Origin: CBDCWO01 sp965223405
GTDB lineage: Bacteria > Bacteroidota > Bacteroidia > Chitinophagales > Saprospiraceae
DNA: 64,000 nucleotides
Assembly (NCBI GenBank): GCA_965223405.1
Contig: CBDCWO010000006.1
Location: forward strand, 2,418,001-2,482,000
Direction: 5' to 3'
The position numbers and the translations under genes are program-made. The notes below the pieces were generated by a model. The model saw nothing but the letters and a program-made list of their open reading frames with translations. It did not search any database and was not told where the DNA came from. Positions 1 through 8,100 of this stretch are shown one piece after another (position 1 is the first letter of the stretch; each line of letters begins with the position of its first letter).

Positions 1-2
1 TT

Positions 3-170
3 GATGAAGCCCAAATCTTAACCTACATGAAACTTGCAGAAATTCCTAAGGGCTTACTCATAAACTTCAATGTTACTAACATCACCAAAGAAGGCTTGAG
101 ACCTTTGTTAATGAATATTTTAGAAACTAGCAGGATTGAATTGGAAGAAGAGAACCACAAAGTACACTAA
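3..170 (+). pseudogene. C-terminal remnant of a GxxExxY (PDDEXK_3) protein
   Basis: The frame is open from the window edge and matches the C-terminal third of the GxxExxY-family gene at 3938-4350, beginning DEAQILTYMKLAE and running through the PKGLLINFNV stretch. Relative to that copy one base is missing after EGLRP, so the normal ending VNEYFRNLQD is replaced by a shifted tail. The family is a small PD-(D/E)XK nuclease-fold protein of unknown function. The rest of this copy lies outside the window. It is followed directly by CACTAAG-type repeat sequence, as are the other copies. I read it as a decayed copy; the edge prevents judging the N-terminal part. Confidence 0.75.
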
Positions 171-300
171 AACTCATTAGGAAAATTTGAACAACCCTTA
201 GAGCAACTTAGTGTCCTTATGGGTGCAACTCGTACATTTCTATGTATGACTGAAACCTTTAGTAAATGAATATTTTGGAAATCTACCAGATTAAATTGGG
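153..300 (+). repeat. Decayed end and mini-unit of the CTTAGTG repeat family
   Basis: The right-end motif (AACCAC, CACTAA, CATTAG at the family spacing) lies at about 153-179. After a spacer resembling the family consensus (TGAACAACC) the left end follows with degenerate CTTAGTG modules at 197, 207 and 216, spaced 10 and 9 bp. It is fused to a piece matching the last codons of the GxxExxY gene (about 248-297). This is therefore an old, strongly deleted unit of the family seen at 3.9-5.1 kb. No gene is seen between 171 and 429. Confidence 0.65.
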
Positions 301-429
301 GACTTGGGGAACTTGGAGGGATTGGGAAGAATTCTCCCTAATAACCTAAAATGCCAATATGCAAAATATTATTTAATATGCTATAATCGTGAAGAATACA
401 ATAAAATAAGATGTTATTCACGTTATTAG

Positions 430-1335
430 ATGATAAATCGTGAATATACGCAGATTTGTCTTATGGCAAAAACATTAAAAATATATAGTCAAATTAGCTC
501 CTTAAGGGAAAGATACCATGTAGCTTCAAGGGATAAAGGAGCTTTATTAGATTTAATTAGCGAAACTGAAATATCCGAACAGATTTATAACTCAAACGCG
601 ATTGAAAACAGTACACTCTCATTAGAGGAAACCGAAAAAATACTATTACAAATTGATTTGGATAGGTTCGTATCTGAGCGAGAGCTATTTGAAACAAAAA
701 ATCTTGCCAGGGTTGTCAAATATATCAATCAAAAGGCAAAAGGAAAAGAGTTGGATATGGATATGATACTGCTTTTGCATAAAATGCTTCTTTCAAATAT
801 AAGAGACGACATTGCCGGAAGATTTAGAAAGGATAAAGAATGGGTAAGAGTAGGTGACTATATAGCCATCGATCCTAAGCATGTAGAAGATAAACTGCAT
901 GAAATGCTTATAGAATATAATGCTACCTATGGTGTAAGTATTGTTAAGAGAATTGCAAAAATACATTTAACATTTGAGCATATTCACCCTTTTGTCGATG
1001 GAAATGGCAGAATTGGAAGAGTATTAAATAATTACTTGCTCATTAGGGAGGGTTTTGTACCTATTAACATTAAGTATATTGACAGAGCTATGTATTATGA
1101 AGCATTTAGAGAATTTGATTTGGCTGCTAAAACCACTATTATGGAAGAAATAATTGGGAAAGCGCTGACCAACAGCTACCATAAAAGACTAGCATATTTG
1201 GAAGGGAAAAAAATTACTACACTGGCAAATTATGCTAAACAAATGAAAATTTCTCATTCAAATCTAATTAACAAAGCAAAGAGACAGACAATAGAAGCGT
1301 TTATTGAAAAAGGAATTTGGAAAATCGGAGTTTAA
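430..1335 (+). CDS. Fic family protein, class II-like with N-terminal inhibitory motif
   Basis: The protein has 301 residues. The Fic core motif HPFVDGNGRIGR (residues 186-197) matches HxFx(D/E)GNGRxxR completely, including catalytic His186 and the Asn/Arg that bind nucleotide phosphates. Fic enzymes usually transfer AMP from ATP to a hydroxyl side chain of a target protein. Residues 55-60 (SNAIEN) fit the inhibitory (S/T)xxxE(G/N) motif, so the enzyme is probably auto-inhibited through Glu59. The C-terminal 60 residues look like a helix-turn-helix, common in Fic proteins of this layout. The ATG at 430 gives the longest frame; ATG 463 is an alternative. No antitoxin gene is adjacent. The target is unknown. 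Confidence 0.9.
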   Translation: MINREYTQICLMAKTLKIYSQISSLRERYHVASRDKGALLDLISETEISEQIYNSNAIENSTLSLEETEKILLQIDLDRFVSERELFETKNLARVVKYINQKAKGKELDMDMILLLHKMLLSNIRDDIAGRFRKDKEWVRVGDYIAIDPKHVEDKLHEMLIEYNATYGVSIVKRIAKIHLTFEHIHPFVDGNGRIGRVLNNYLLIREGFVPINIKYIDRAMYYEAFREFDLAAKTTIMEEIIGKALTNSYHKRLAYLEGKKITTLANYAKQMKISHSNLINKAKRQTIEAFIEKGIWKIGV

Positions 1336-1345
1336 TTGTTTTTAA

Positions 1346-1642
1346 AGATCCGGTTTTGAAATCACCCATGTTGGAATTTCTTGTATGGGAGTAACCGATG
1401 ATGAAGTCATGAAATATGCCATTTCAGAAGATAGAATAATCATAACTTTTGATAGAGACTATGGTGAATTGGTTTTCAAGTATGGTTATAAACCCAAAGG
1501 AGTTATTTTCTTGAGGTTTAGAAATTTCTCTCCAGAGTATCCAGCAAATTTATTGCTTGAAATTCTCCATGATAATAAACTTGATTTTGAAAACAAATTT
1601 ACGGTTATCGACTTGGATCAAATTCGGCAAAGAGATATATGA
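1346..1642 (+). pseudogene. DUF5615 PIN-like protein, 5'-truncated
   Basis: From ATG 1385 an 85-residue product reads VTDDEVMKYA, IIITFDRDYGEL, then KPKGVIFLR, the pattern of DUF5615 PIN-like proteins (probable RNase-fold toxins). The same frame stays open upstream to the stop at 1343-1345 and gives RSGFEITHVGISC, which is family sequence, so real coding extends 5' of the ATG. The usual start with the first acidic residue (MKFLxDENxP type) is missing, about 20 residues. Members normally pair with a DUF433 antitoxin, and none is here. I infer a truncated, probably inactive relic; translation from ATG 1385 remains possible. Confidence 0.65.
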
Positions 1643-1720
1643 AAACATTGCAGTACTGAATACAATATGTACGTTGGAAAATTAGAACAAATTGATTCTT
1701 ACCTGGATACCTACCCTTGA

Positions 1721-2050
1721 ATGATCAAAATGAAGAAATACTCAATTGAAGGAAAATACGATATCTCTGACCTTTCGGCCCATCTTTTTTGGGATGTGGA
1801 TAGGAGTAAATTGTCGTTTGAAAAAAGTAGTCAATATCTCATTGAAAGAGTTGCTTATCTTGGTGACTTAAACGATTGGTTGATGATCAGAAATGTTTAC
1901 GGTGAACAAAAAATAAAACAGGTAATTCTAAATATGCGCTATCTCGATGATAAATCGCTACACTTTTATTCACTGGTGTTTTCCATTCCTAAAGTAAGTT
2001 TCAGATGTTACAAACAAAAACAATCCGGAAAGACACCTTTGCCCTTCTAA
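1721..2050 (+). CDS. DUF6922-type small protein, putative antitoxin partner of AbiEii
   Basis: The 109-residue product has the pattern HLFWDVDRSKLSFEKS, an IERVAYLGDLNDW stretch, YGEQKIKQVI and IPKVSFRC, which I recognise as the DUF6922 type. In Bacteroidota it is typically encoded just before an AbiEii/AbiGii nucleotidyltransferase. It overlaps that gene by 46 bp in another frame, which argues for translational coupling. By analogy with type IV abortive-infection pairs it would be the antitoxin or regulator, but that role is inferred only from position. The start may be ATG 1721 or ATG 1730. Confidence 0.7.
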   Translation: MIKMKKYSIEGKYDISDLSAHLFWDVDRSKLSFEKSSQYLIERVAYLGDLNDWLMIRNVYGEQKIKQVILNMRYLDDKSLHFYSLVFSIPKVSFRCYKQKQSGKTPLPF

Positions 2051-2625
2051 AGCAATTATGCGCATTTGAAATATTGCAACATTTTGATCTGGCCGGAGGT
2101 ACGGCATTGGCCTTGCAATTAGGACATCGAACGTCTACCGACCTGGATTTTTTCGGTAAACCCATTACAAACCTGGATTTGATCAAAACAGAAATTCAGG
2201 CAAGATACGATTATAAAATCGAAGTAAGTTCCCAAAATATTTTGATTGGTTTTATTGATGGAATTAAAGTCGACTTCGTCAGGTATAAATATGATTTATT
2301 AGAATCACCAATTATAGAACAGGAAATCAGGTTGCTGTCTATTATTGACATAGGATGTATGAAACTTGCTGCCATTACCGGAAGAGGAAAAAAAAGAGAT
2401 TTCTATGATCTATACTTCATTTTACAGCGGTTTTCATTATCAGAACTATTGGATATTTATCAGACAAAATATTACGATAGTAGTTTGCAACTGGTGCTCA
2501 AAAGTATAACTTATTTCGAAGATGCTGAATTGGATGAGGATCCCAGATTATTTGAAACTGTGTCCTGGAGTGATGTGAAAAAAACGATTACCGATGCTTT
2601 TATGAATTATTATAACAGGCTATGA
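2005..2625 (+). CDS. Nucleotidyltransferase, AbiEii/AbiGii toxin family
   Basis: The 206-residue protein has a Pol-beta/MNT-fold signature: GGTALAL (residues 31-37) followed by HRTSTDLDFF with the metal-binding DxD at Asp46 and Asp48. This is the standard AbiEii pattern. Toxins of this family transfer nucleotides, in characterised cases to tRNA 3' ends, and stop growth on phage infection. The segment KRDFYDLYFIL in the second half is also typical. It is the downstream partner of the DUF6922 gene, overlapping it. Its stop codon (TGA 2623-2625) overlaps the ATG of a LegC-like aminotransferase scar, so the pair sits directly upstream of polysaccharide gene debris. Confidence 0.85.
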   Translation: MLQTKTIRKDTFALLKQLCAFEILQHFDLAGGTALALQLGHRTSTDLDFFGKPITNLDLIKTEIQARYDYKIEVSSQNILIGFIDGIKVDFVRYKYDLLESPIIEQEIRLLSIIDIGCMKLAAITGRGKKRDFYDLYFILQRFSLSELLDIYQTKYYDSSLQLVLKSITYFEDAELDEDPRLFETVSWSDVKKTITDAFMNYYNRL

Positions 2626-2714
2626 TCCCACTTTCAATACCTCACCTGTCAGGTAACGAATGGAAATATGTCAAGGACTGCCTGGATACCGAAAAAAACC
2701 TGAATAGCCCTTAG
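2622..2714 (+). pseudogene. N-terminal scar of a LegC-type PLP aminotransferase
   Basis: The ATG overlaps the AbiEii stop (ATGA). The reading IPLSIPHLSGNEWKYVKDCL is the start of the LegC/DegT-DnrJ-EryC1 aminotransferases that make amino sugars for surface glycans. Homology ends after the DT at codons 22-23, where LegC proteins continue GWVSS. The remaining codons are CTTAGTG repeat sequence and stop at a TAG inside the first repeat module. The other roughly 360 codons are not in the window. I infer that a repeat insertion or repeat-mediated deletion removed the gene. Confidence 0.75.
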
Positions 2715-2786
2715 TGTCACTTAGTGCCCTTAGTGGTTTAAAGGAAAAAGTCAATCTTACCACTAAGAACACTAAGGGCCACTAAG
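2710..2786 (+). repeat. Solo hairpin copy of the CTTAGTG element without gene
   Basis: The left end has CTTAGTG modules starting at 2710, 2720 and 2729. After a loop of about 20 nt, the mirrored right end has CACTAAG-type modules up to 2786. The arms pair over about 28 positions with few mismatches, so DNA or RNA from here can fold into one long hairpin. It has the same ends as the GxxExxY units at 3.9-5.1 kb but no gene between them. No gene is recognisable from here to 2987. Confidence 0.8.
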
Positions 2787-2987
2787 TTATAGACACCGTA
2801 ACTTATCTTAAAGATTGAATCCACTCCGAAAAGTAGCACTAATGAAATAATATCTCAGATATAAACTATTTTGCATTAAATATGGTTATATAGCTAAAAT
2901 ATGAACTATATGTATAGCACTTTTCCCACAGTAAACTCAGTAATGACTAGTCTTGGATATTAGGAAGTTAGATTTGCAGAATATTTA

Positions 2988-3617
2988 ATGACCCAAACTA
3001 AAATGCAAGATGGAATCAGTAAAATTATTCAGAGACTTGGCGGAAAGGCAGAAGAAAGTATTATTACAAAGGCCTACCGTTACCTTGAAAGAAGCCAGAG
3101 ACTTGGTGGAAAAACTCAAGACAAATTCCAAAGTAAAGAAGAAGAGGCCAAGTCGTTAAAAACATTTATTGAGCAATATAAACTGTGGGTTGACTTTAAC
3201 TATTTTTCTATTTTCCTGGATGAAGGAGCAGAGCAAAAAGTATTCATTGACTCTAAAGCAAATAGAGTCATCAAGATTAATGATGCAATTTTTTATGTTA
3301 ACTGGACTCAATACCTGGAAAATCTGATAACCCATAATTTACTTTTTCCTGCAACAGCTTATACCTTATTAGGTTTCCTTCAATTAAATGAAACACTCTA
3401 TTCCGTAGTGAGTCAAGAATATATTAAACCAACTGAACCCACAAACATTAATGCAGTAAAAGAAGAAATGTTGAGAAATGGATTTATCATAAAGAAAAAT
3501 AATGATTATATCCATGAAAAATTCGGCCTCATCATTGAAGATCTGCATGAAGAAAATGTGTTGACTCATAAAGGGGTCTTGTTCTTTGTAGATACGGTTA
3601 TTTATCTTAAAGACTGA
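2988..3617 (+). CDS. Stand-alone kinase-like protein (polyvalent-protein kinase type)
   Basis: The 209-residue protein resembles the kinase domain found in phage and mobile-element polyvalent proteins (Kinase-PolyVal). Visible features are a candidate ATP-binding Lys96 in RVIKI, a catalytic-loop-like IIEDLHEENVL with Asp185 and Asn190, and a metal-binding FFVDT with Asp202. In that family the domain is usually part of a much larger protein; here it stands alone with about 60 extra N-terminal residues containing two RLGGK segments. Substrate and role are unknown. A coding-looking stretch follows its stop (about 3645-3735) but I cannot assign it. Confidence 0.6.
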   Translation: MTQTKMQDGISKIIQRLGGKAEESIITKAYRYLERSQRLGGKTQDKFQSKEEEAKSLKTFIEQYKLWVDFNYFSIFLDEGAEQKVFIDSKANRVIKINDAIFYVNWTQYLENLITHNLLFPATAYTLLGFLQLNETLYSVVSQEYIKPTEPTNINAVKEEMLRNGFIIKKNNDYIHEKFGLIIEDLHEENVLTHKGVLFFVDTVIYLKD

Positions 3618-3757
3618 CTAATCTGAAAGAAGTCACCTACTTAATGGATAAACTTAAAACCAATTCCAAAAACAAATACAATTACTTACACAAACTCTAC
3701 ATCTTCTACACCAATACCTCAAAAACATTTTGACCTAATTTACAAACAAAAATAAGA

Positions 3758-3883
3758 ATGAAAAAAGCACTTGTAACTGGAATTACCGGACAAGACGGTG
3801 CCTATCTTTCAGAATTTCTCCTGGACAAAGGATATGAAGTCCATGGTATCAAAAGAAGAACTTCCTTATTCAATAATCACTAA
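3758..3883 (+). pseudogene. gmd: N-terminal scar of GDP-mannose 4,6-dehydratase
   Basis: The frame starts KKALVTGITGQDGAYLSEFL with the Rossmann GxxGxxG motif and continues to HGIKRRTSLFN, which is the Gmd N-terminus. Gmd makes GDP-4-keto-6-deoxymannose for fucose-type sugars. Homology stops at about codon 40, where AATCACTAAG of the repeat family begins, and the TAA at 3881 belongs to the repeat. About 300 codons are missing. Together with the LegC scar this shows that a sugar-nucleotide cluster once stood here and was broken at copies of the same repeat. Confidence 0.85.
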
Positions 3884-3890
3884 GAAAAGC

Positions 3891-4398
3891 CGGAATAACC
3901 TTAGTGCAACTTAGTGCCCTTAGTGGTTACCGTACCAATGCATACCAAATCAAGCATCAATCAATTAGCCTTTGAAATAGTATCTTGCGCTATTGAAGTA
4001 CACCAAGAAATGGGTCCTGGTTTGTTAATTAAAATATCTACGAAGAAAGCCTGTACTATGAGTTATTATTACGAGGATATAAAGCCAAGAGGAAATTGGA
4101 AATTCCAATCATGAACAAAGGTCATGAATTAAGAAGACCTCTGGTCTTGGACCTGTTGGTAAATGAACAAATAATTGTCGAAATTAAAGCAAAAGATATG
4201 TTGCATCCTATTGATGAAGCTCAAATCTTAACTTATATGAAACTCGCTGAAAAACCTAAGGGATTACTCATAAACTTCAATGTTATTAACATTACCAAAG
4301 AAGGCTTGAGACCCTTTGTTAATGAATATTTTAGAAACTTGCAGGATTGAATTGGAGGAAGAGAACCACTAAGAACACTAAAAATCACTAAGAAAAGC
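3891..4398 (+). mobile_element. Full-length unit of the GxxExxY repeat element
   Basis: The 508-bp unit is bounded by a left end with CTTAGTG modules at 3900, 3910 and 3919 and a mirrored right end with CACTAAG modules at 4367, 4376 and 4386. Spacing is 10+9 bp on the left and 9+10 bp on the right, so the ends form an inverted repeat of about 29 bp. The interior is one GxxExxY gene. No transposase is encoded. A short spacer (AAAAGCCGGAATAAC) links it to the next unit. Calling it mobile is an inference from the multiple copies and from host genes that end at its ends. Confidence 0.65.
3938..4350 (+). pseudogene. GxxExxY protein gene (PDDEXK_3), frameshifted
   Basis: The first part reads MHTKSSINQLAFEIVSCAI and EVHQEMGPGLL, the N-terminus of the family. 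The family-naming GxxExxY segment should follow, but a small indel near 4028 shifts the frame. In the new frame the sequence resumes as IYEESLYYELLLRGYKAKRK and continues to a stop at 4350. The PD-(D/E)XK-like core is preserved there: LDLLVNEQ followed by VEIKAKD supplies the D...ExK pattern. Intact members have about 125-130 residues, which fits the combined length. Their function is not established. Two separate small frames replace one gene, so this copy is probably dead. Confidence 0.8.
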
Positions 4399-5112
4399 CG
4401 GAATAACCTTAGTGCAACTTAGTGCCCTTGGTGGTTACCATACCAATGCATACCAAATCAAGCATCAATCAATTAGCCTTTGAAATAGTATCTTGCCCAC
4501 ATAAACTTCAATGTTATTAATTATTAACATTACCAAAGAAGACTTGAGATCCTTTGTTAATGAATATTTTAGAAACTTGCAGGATTGAATTAGAGGAAGA
4601 GAACCACAAAGAACACTAAGAATCACTAAGAAAAGCCGGAATAACCTTAGTGCAACTTAGTGCCCTTAGTGGTTACCATACCAATGCATACCAAATCAAG
4701 CATCAATCAATTAGCCTTTGAAATAGTATCTTGCGCACATAAACTTCAATGTTATTAATTATTAACATTACCAAAGAAGGCTTGAGATCCTTTGTTAATG
4801 AATATTTTAGAAACTTGCAGGATTGAATTAGAGGAAGAGAACCACAAAGAACACTAAGAATCACTAAGAAAAGCCGGAATAACCTTAGTGCAACTTAGTG
4901 CCCTTAGTGGTTACCATACCAATGTATACCAAATCAAGCATCAATCAACTAGCCTATGAAATAGTATCTTGCGCACATAAACTTCAATGTTATTAATTAT
5001 TAACATTACCAAAGAAGGCTTGAGACCCTTTGTTAATGAATATTTTGGAAAACTTGCAGGATTGAATTGGAGGAAGAGAACCACTAAGAACACTAAAAAT
5101 CACTAAGCATAA
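4399..5112 (+). repeat. Three tandem 238-bp internally deleted GxxExxY units
   Basis: Units begin at 4399, 4637 and 4875, each 238 bp. They keep both ends of the full unit but join the early codons (after EIVSC) directly to the late codons (KLQCY region), removing about 277 bp; all three share a 7-bp insertion (TTAATTA) near the join. The shared deletion and insertion show that one deleted unit arose first and then multiplied in tandem. A few substitutions separate the copies. None can encode the protein. This relationship is like that of a MITE to its parent element. Confidence 0.85.
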
Positions 5113-5120
5113 ATCTGAAC

Positions 5121-5150
5121 AGCCCTTAGTGCGACTAAGTGGTTAAAAAA
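5121..5150 (+). repeat. Partial CTTAGTG end abutting the SNF2 gene
   Basis: After the last unit the spacer CATAAATCTGAACAGCC leads to a left end with only two modules (5125 and 5135), the middle one lost. Its final GTGGTT provides an in-frame GTG at 5139, four codons before the likely ATG of the SNF2 gene. The gene's 5' end and any promoter therefore lie inside or directly against repeat DNA. Confidence 0.7.
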
Positions 5151-8100
5151 ATGAAAAGTCAACTAATGTTAGATAGACGTCAAATAAAATTTATACGCAA
5201 AAAATTGTACCAGGTTTTTGAACCGGTGATCTTGTTGAGAGGAGAAAGATTGTTCCACCAAAATGCGGTTCTCGAATCGAAATATGCCAAAGATCAAGTC
5301 ATCGCACACGTTAAAGGTACCTTCATATATACGGTTGTAATTAATTTCAATGGACATTACTTTTCAACGGAATGTACTTGTCCTTATTCCTATAACTGCA
5401 AACATGCTGCGGCTTTATGTTATCATCTAATCGATAGCAAACATTCCAATTATCATTTAAATGAAGTAAAAAAGGCGAGTCCGGTTAAATCAAAGCTTAA
5501 ATTAATGGATTACGGACCGGTAGATGAATTTAAAACCATTCCGGTCCCGGCAGATCGCACATTAGACGAAGTGATTGAACTTTTATCTCCCCAATCGATA
5601 AGGACCTTTGCGGAAGATATCCGGATGGAGCTCAAGACAAAAAACATGGTCAGTGTCCGATTGGCTACCTTTAATTCTCATAATAATGAAACTATTAAAG
5701 TTGATTTCAAAAGAACAAAAAGTGAATTTCAAATATGCTGTCGGGTATGTAATATAAAATCACAAAAATTATGTGTCCACCAGGCAATTATACTTAAAGT
5801 AACCAAAATCAGGAAGGTAATCAATGATTTCTATTTGCGATCTTTTGAATATGACCAGGTGGCGGACTCTTTTTGTCGTCGAAAAAAGATCTCCTACAAA
5901 ACCCTGACGAAATATTTTTCGATCGTGCTTGATGAACAAAGAGCCTGGCTGCAACCCCTGGATAACGAATTGTATTTAGGTAATAATCCCAAAATCAATT
6001 GGTTATTAGACGCTGCAAAAACTGATGCCCGGGAAAAAATAAAATACGAAATCCATCTGCTGGAAGAATCCAGAAGGCGAGTTAATGTGATGATTTGGAA
6101 TAGTACCGTAAATATTAACCTGATCAAAGCCTCACATCACAAAAAAAAGCCGGGAGAACTCGTTCATATCGAACGCACTGATCAACCCGACTACTTTCGC
6201 GAGGAACACAGATCTTTGTATAACCAGTTGGATTATCTTATCGAAAATAATAGCTCAGGTGAAGTCATCCGTTTTTTGCAAAAGAATCTGAAAGATCTCC
6301 GGATGATTAAACACTTTTGGACTTCAAACAGCCTGGATTATTATTATCAAAGAATCAAAAAAGGCGAGGTCTCCACCATGGAATTTGGAGATGTGCCGGC
6401 TGTCTTACATGGTGAAGAAACTTCTGAAGAAGAGATTCATGCGCTTACATTGAAAGTAGCGATCGGAAATGATCTTTACCCGGTATCAGAAATCGAAAAA
6501 TACAACCCATACTTTGTCCTGATCGATGGAAAGGCACATATCTTTTCTCATCACTTCAATTATGATTTTCTCGAATTATTTCAAGAACATGATAGCATCA
6601 AGTTTTTAGATTCGGATATCGAGGTAAAAAACAAGCTGTTATTCAAAATTCAAGAAATAGGTCAAGTAACAAATGCAAGTTGGCAAAACGTTGAGTTAAA
6701 AGATGGAGAAAGACAGATCCATTTGACCGAAGAAGATAATTATCTGATATTCGAACCTACAATATGCTATGATGATTTTCGTATCAATATTTTCAACCCG
6801 GTCAACATCATTGATCCGGATCTTGGAAAAAAGTATTTGCTTGATGTGGAATCTTTGGAAAGTTATCGGAAATTATTGACTTCCTTACATCCCTACTGGT
6901 CCGGGAGTGAGTTTGCCGATAACTATTTGATACTTTCGATTGACGATTTTTTGGAAAATCATTGGTTTATTGAATTTTTTGAAAAAATTAAAGCTGAAAA
7001 TATTAAGATATTTGGTCAGGAAAAGCTGTCCAATTTTAAATACAATCAAAATCGGCCCCAAATCAATATCCAGGTAAAATCCGGAATTGATTGGTTCGAT
7101 ACTCAGGTTGAAATCACATTTGGCGGTCAATCACCCGAGCAAAAACAGTGGATTCAGGCAATTAAGAAAAATGCCAGGTACATCCAGTTGAAAGATGGAA
7201 CGATGGGGATCCTTCCCGATGAATGGGTGAACAAACTTAATCGGATTATAAAGTCGTCTAACAAGATCGATAAAAATGGTTTAAAGATCAGTAAGTTTAA
7301 ATTTAACATTATTGATGACCTGTTTGATGATATTGATGACGAGATAAGAGATGAGATAAAAGTTAAAAGAGAAGCACTCGAAAACTATGATTTTGAGAAA
7401 AAATATCCGGTTCCGGAATCTCTGAACAAAATATTAAGACCGTATCAAGTCGAAGGATATCAATGGCTGAAATTTTTGGATGAATTCAGTTTTGGCGGTT
7501 GTCTGGCAGATGATATGGGATTGGGAAAAACAGTTCAGGTCTTGTGTTTTCTTTTGGAGCAAAAACAACATTACCAGGAGAAAAATCTGGTGATTGTACC
7601 CAGAACACTGCTGTTTAATTGGGGCGAGGAAATAGAAAAATTCACCCCGGAACTTACTTACTTAATCCATCATGGTCCAAATAGAAATAAGCTACTAAAC
7701 TATGATTCGGAGTATGATCTGATGATCAGCACCTATGATACGGTTGCAATAGATATAGAAAGTTTTATGCAATACAAGTACAACTACATTATTCTGGATG
7801 AATCTCAGGCGATTAAAAATCCAAATTCCCAGAGATATAAAGCCATGAGACTTTTAAAATCTCGCAACAGGCTGGTCATGACCGGAACACCCATTGAGAA
7901 TAGTACGTTTGATTTGTTTGCTCAATTAAGCTTTGTTAATCCGGGGATGTTTGGTTCTCTGAAACAATTCAAGGATTCTTTCGCCACACCTATTGATAAG
8001 CAAGGGAATGAATCGGTTAAAGAAATGCTGAAAAAACTCATTCATCCATTTCTTTTAAGAAGAACCAAAGAATTGGTAATCAGTGAATTACCTGCCAAAA

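Noticed and set aside
1667..1720. 17-codon frame between the DUF5615 relic and DUF6922 gene
   Set aside because: Too short and without any recognisable similarity; not distinguishable from chance.
4399..5112. CRISPR array
   Set aside because: The period is 238 bp with no short repeat-spacer alternation; units are deleted copies of a gene-bearing element.
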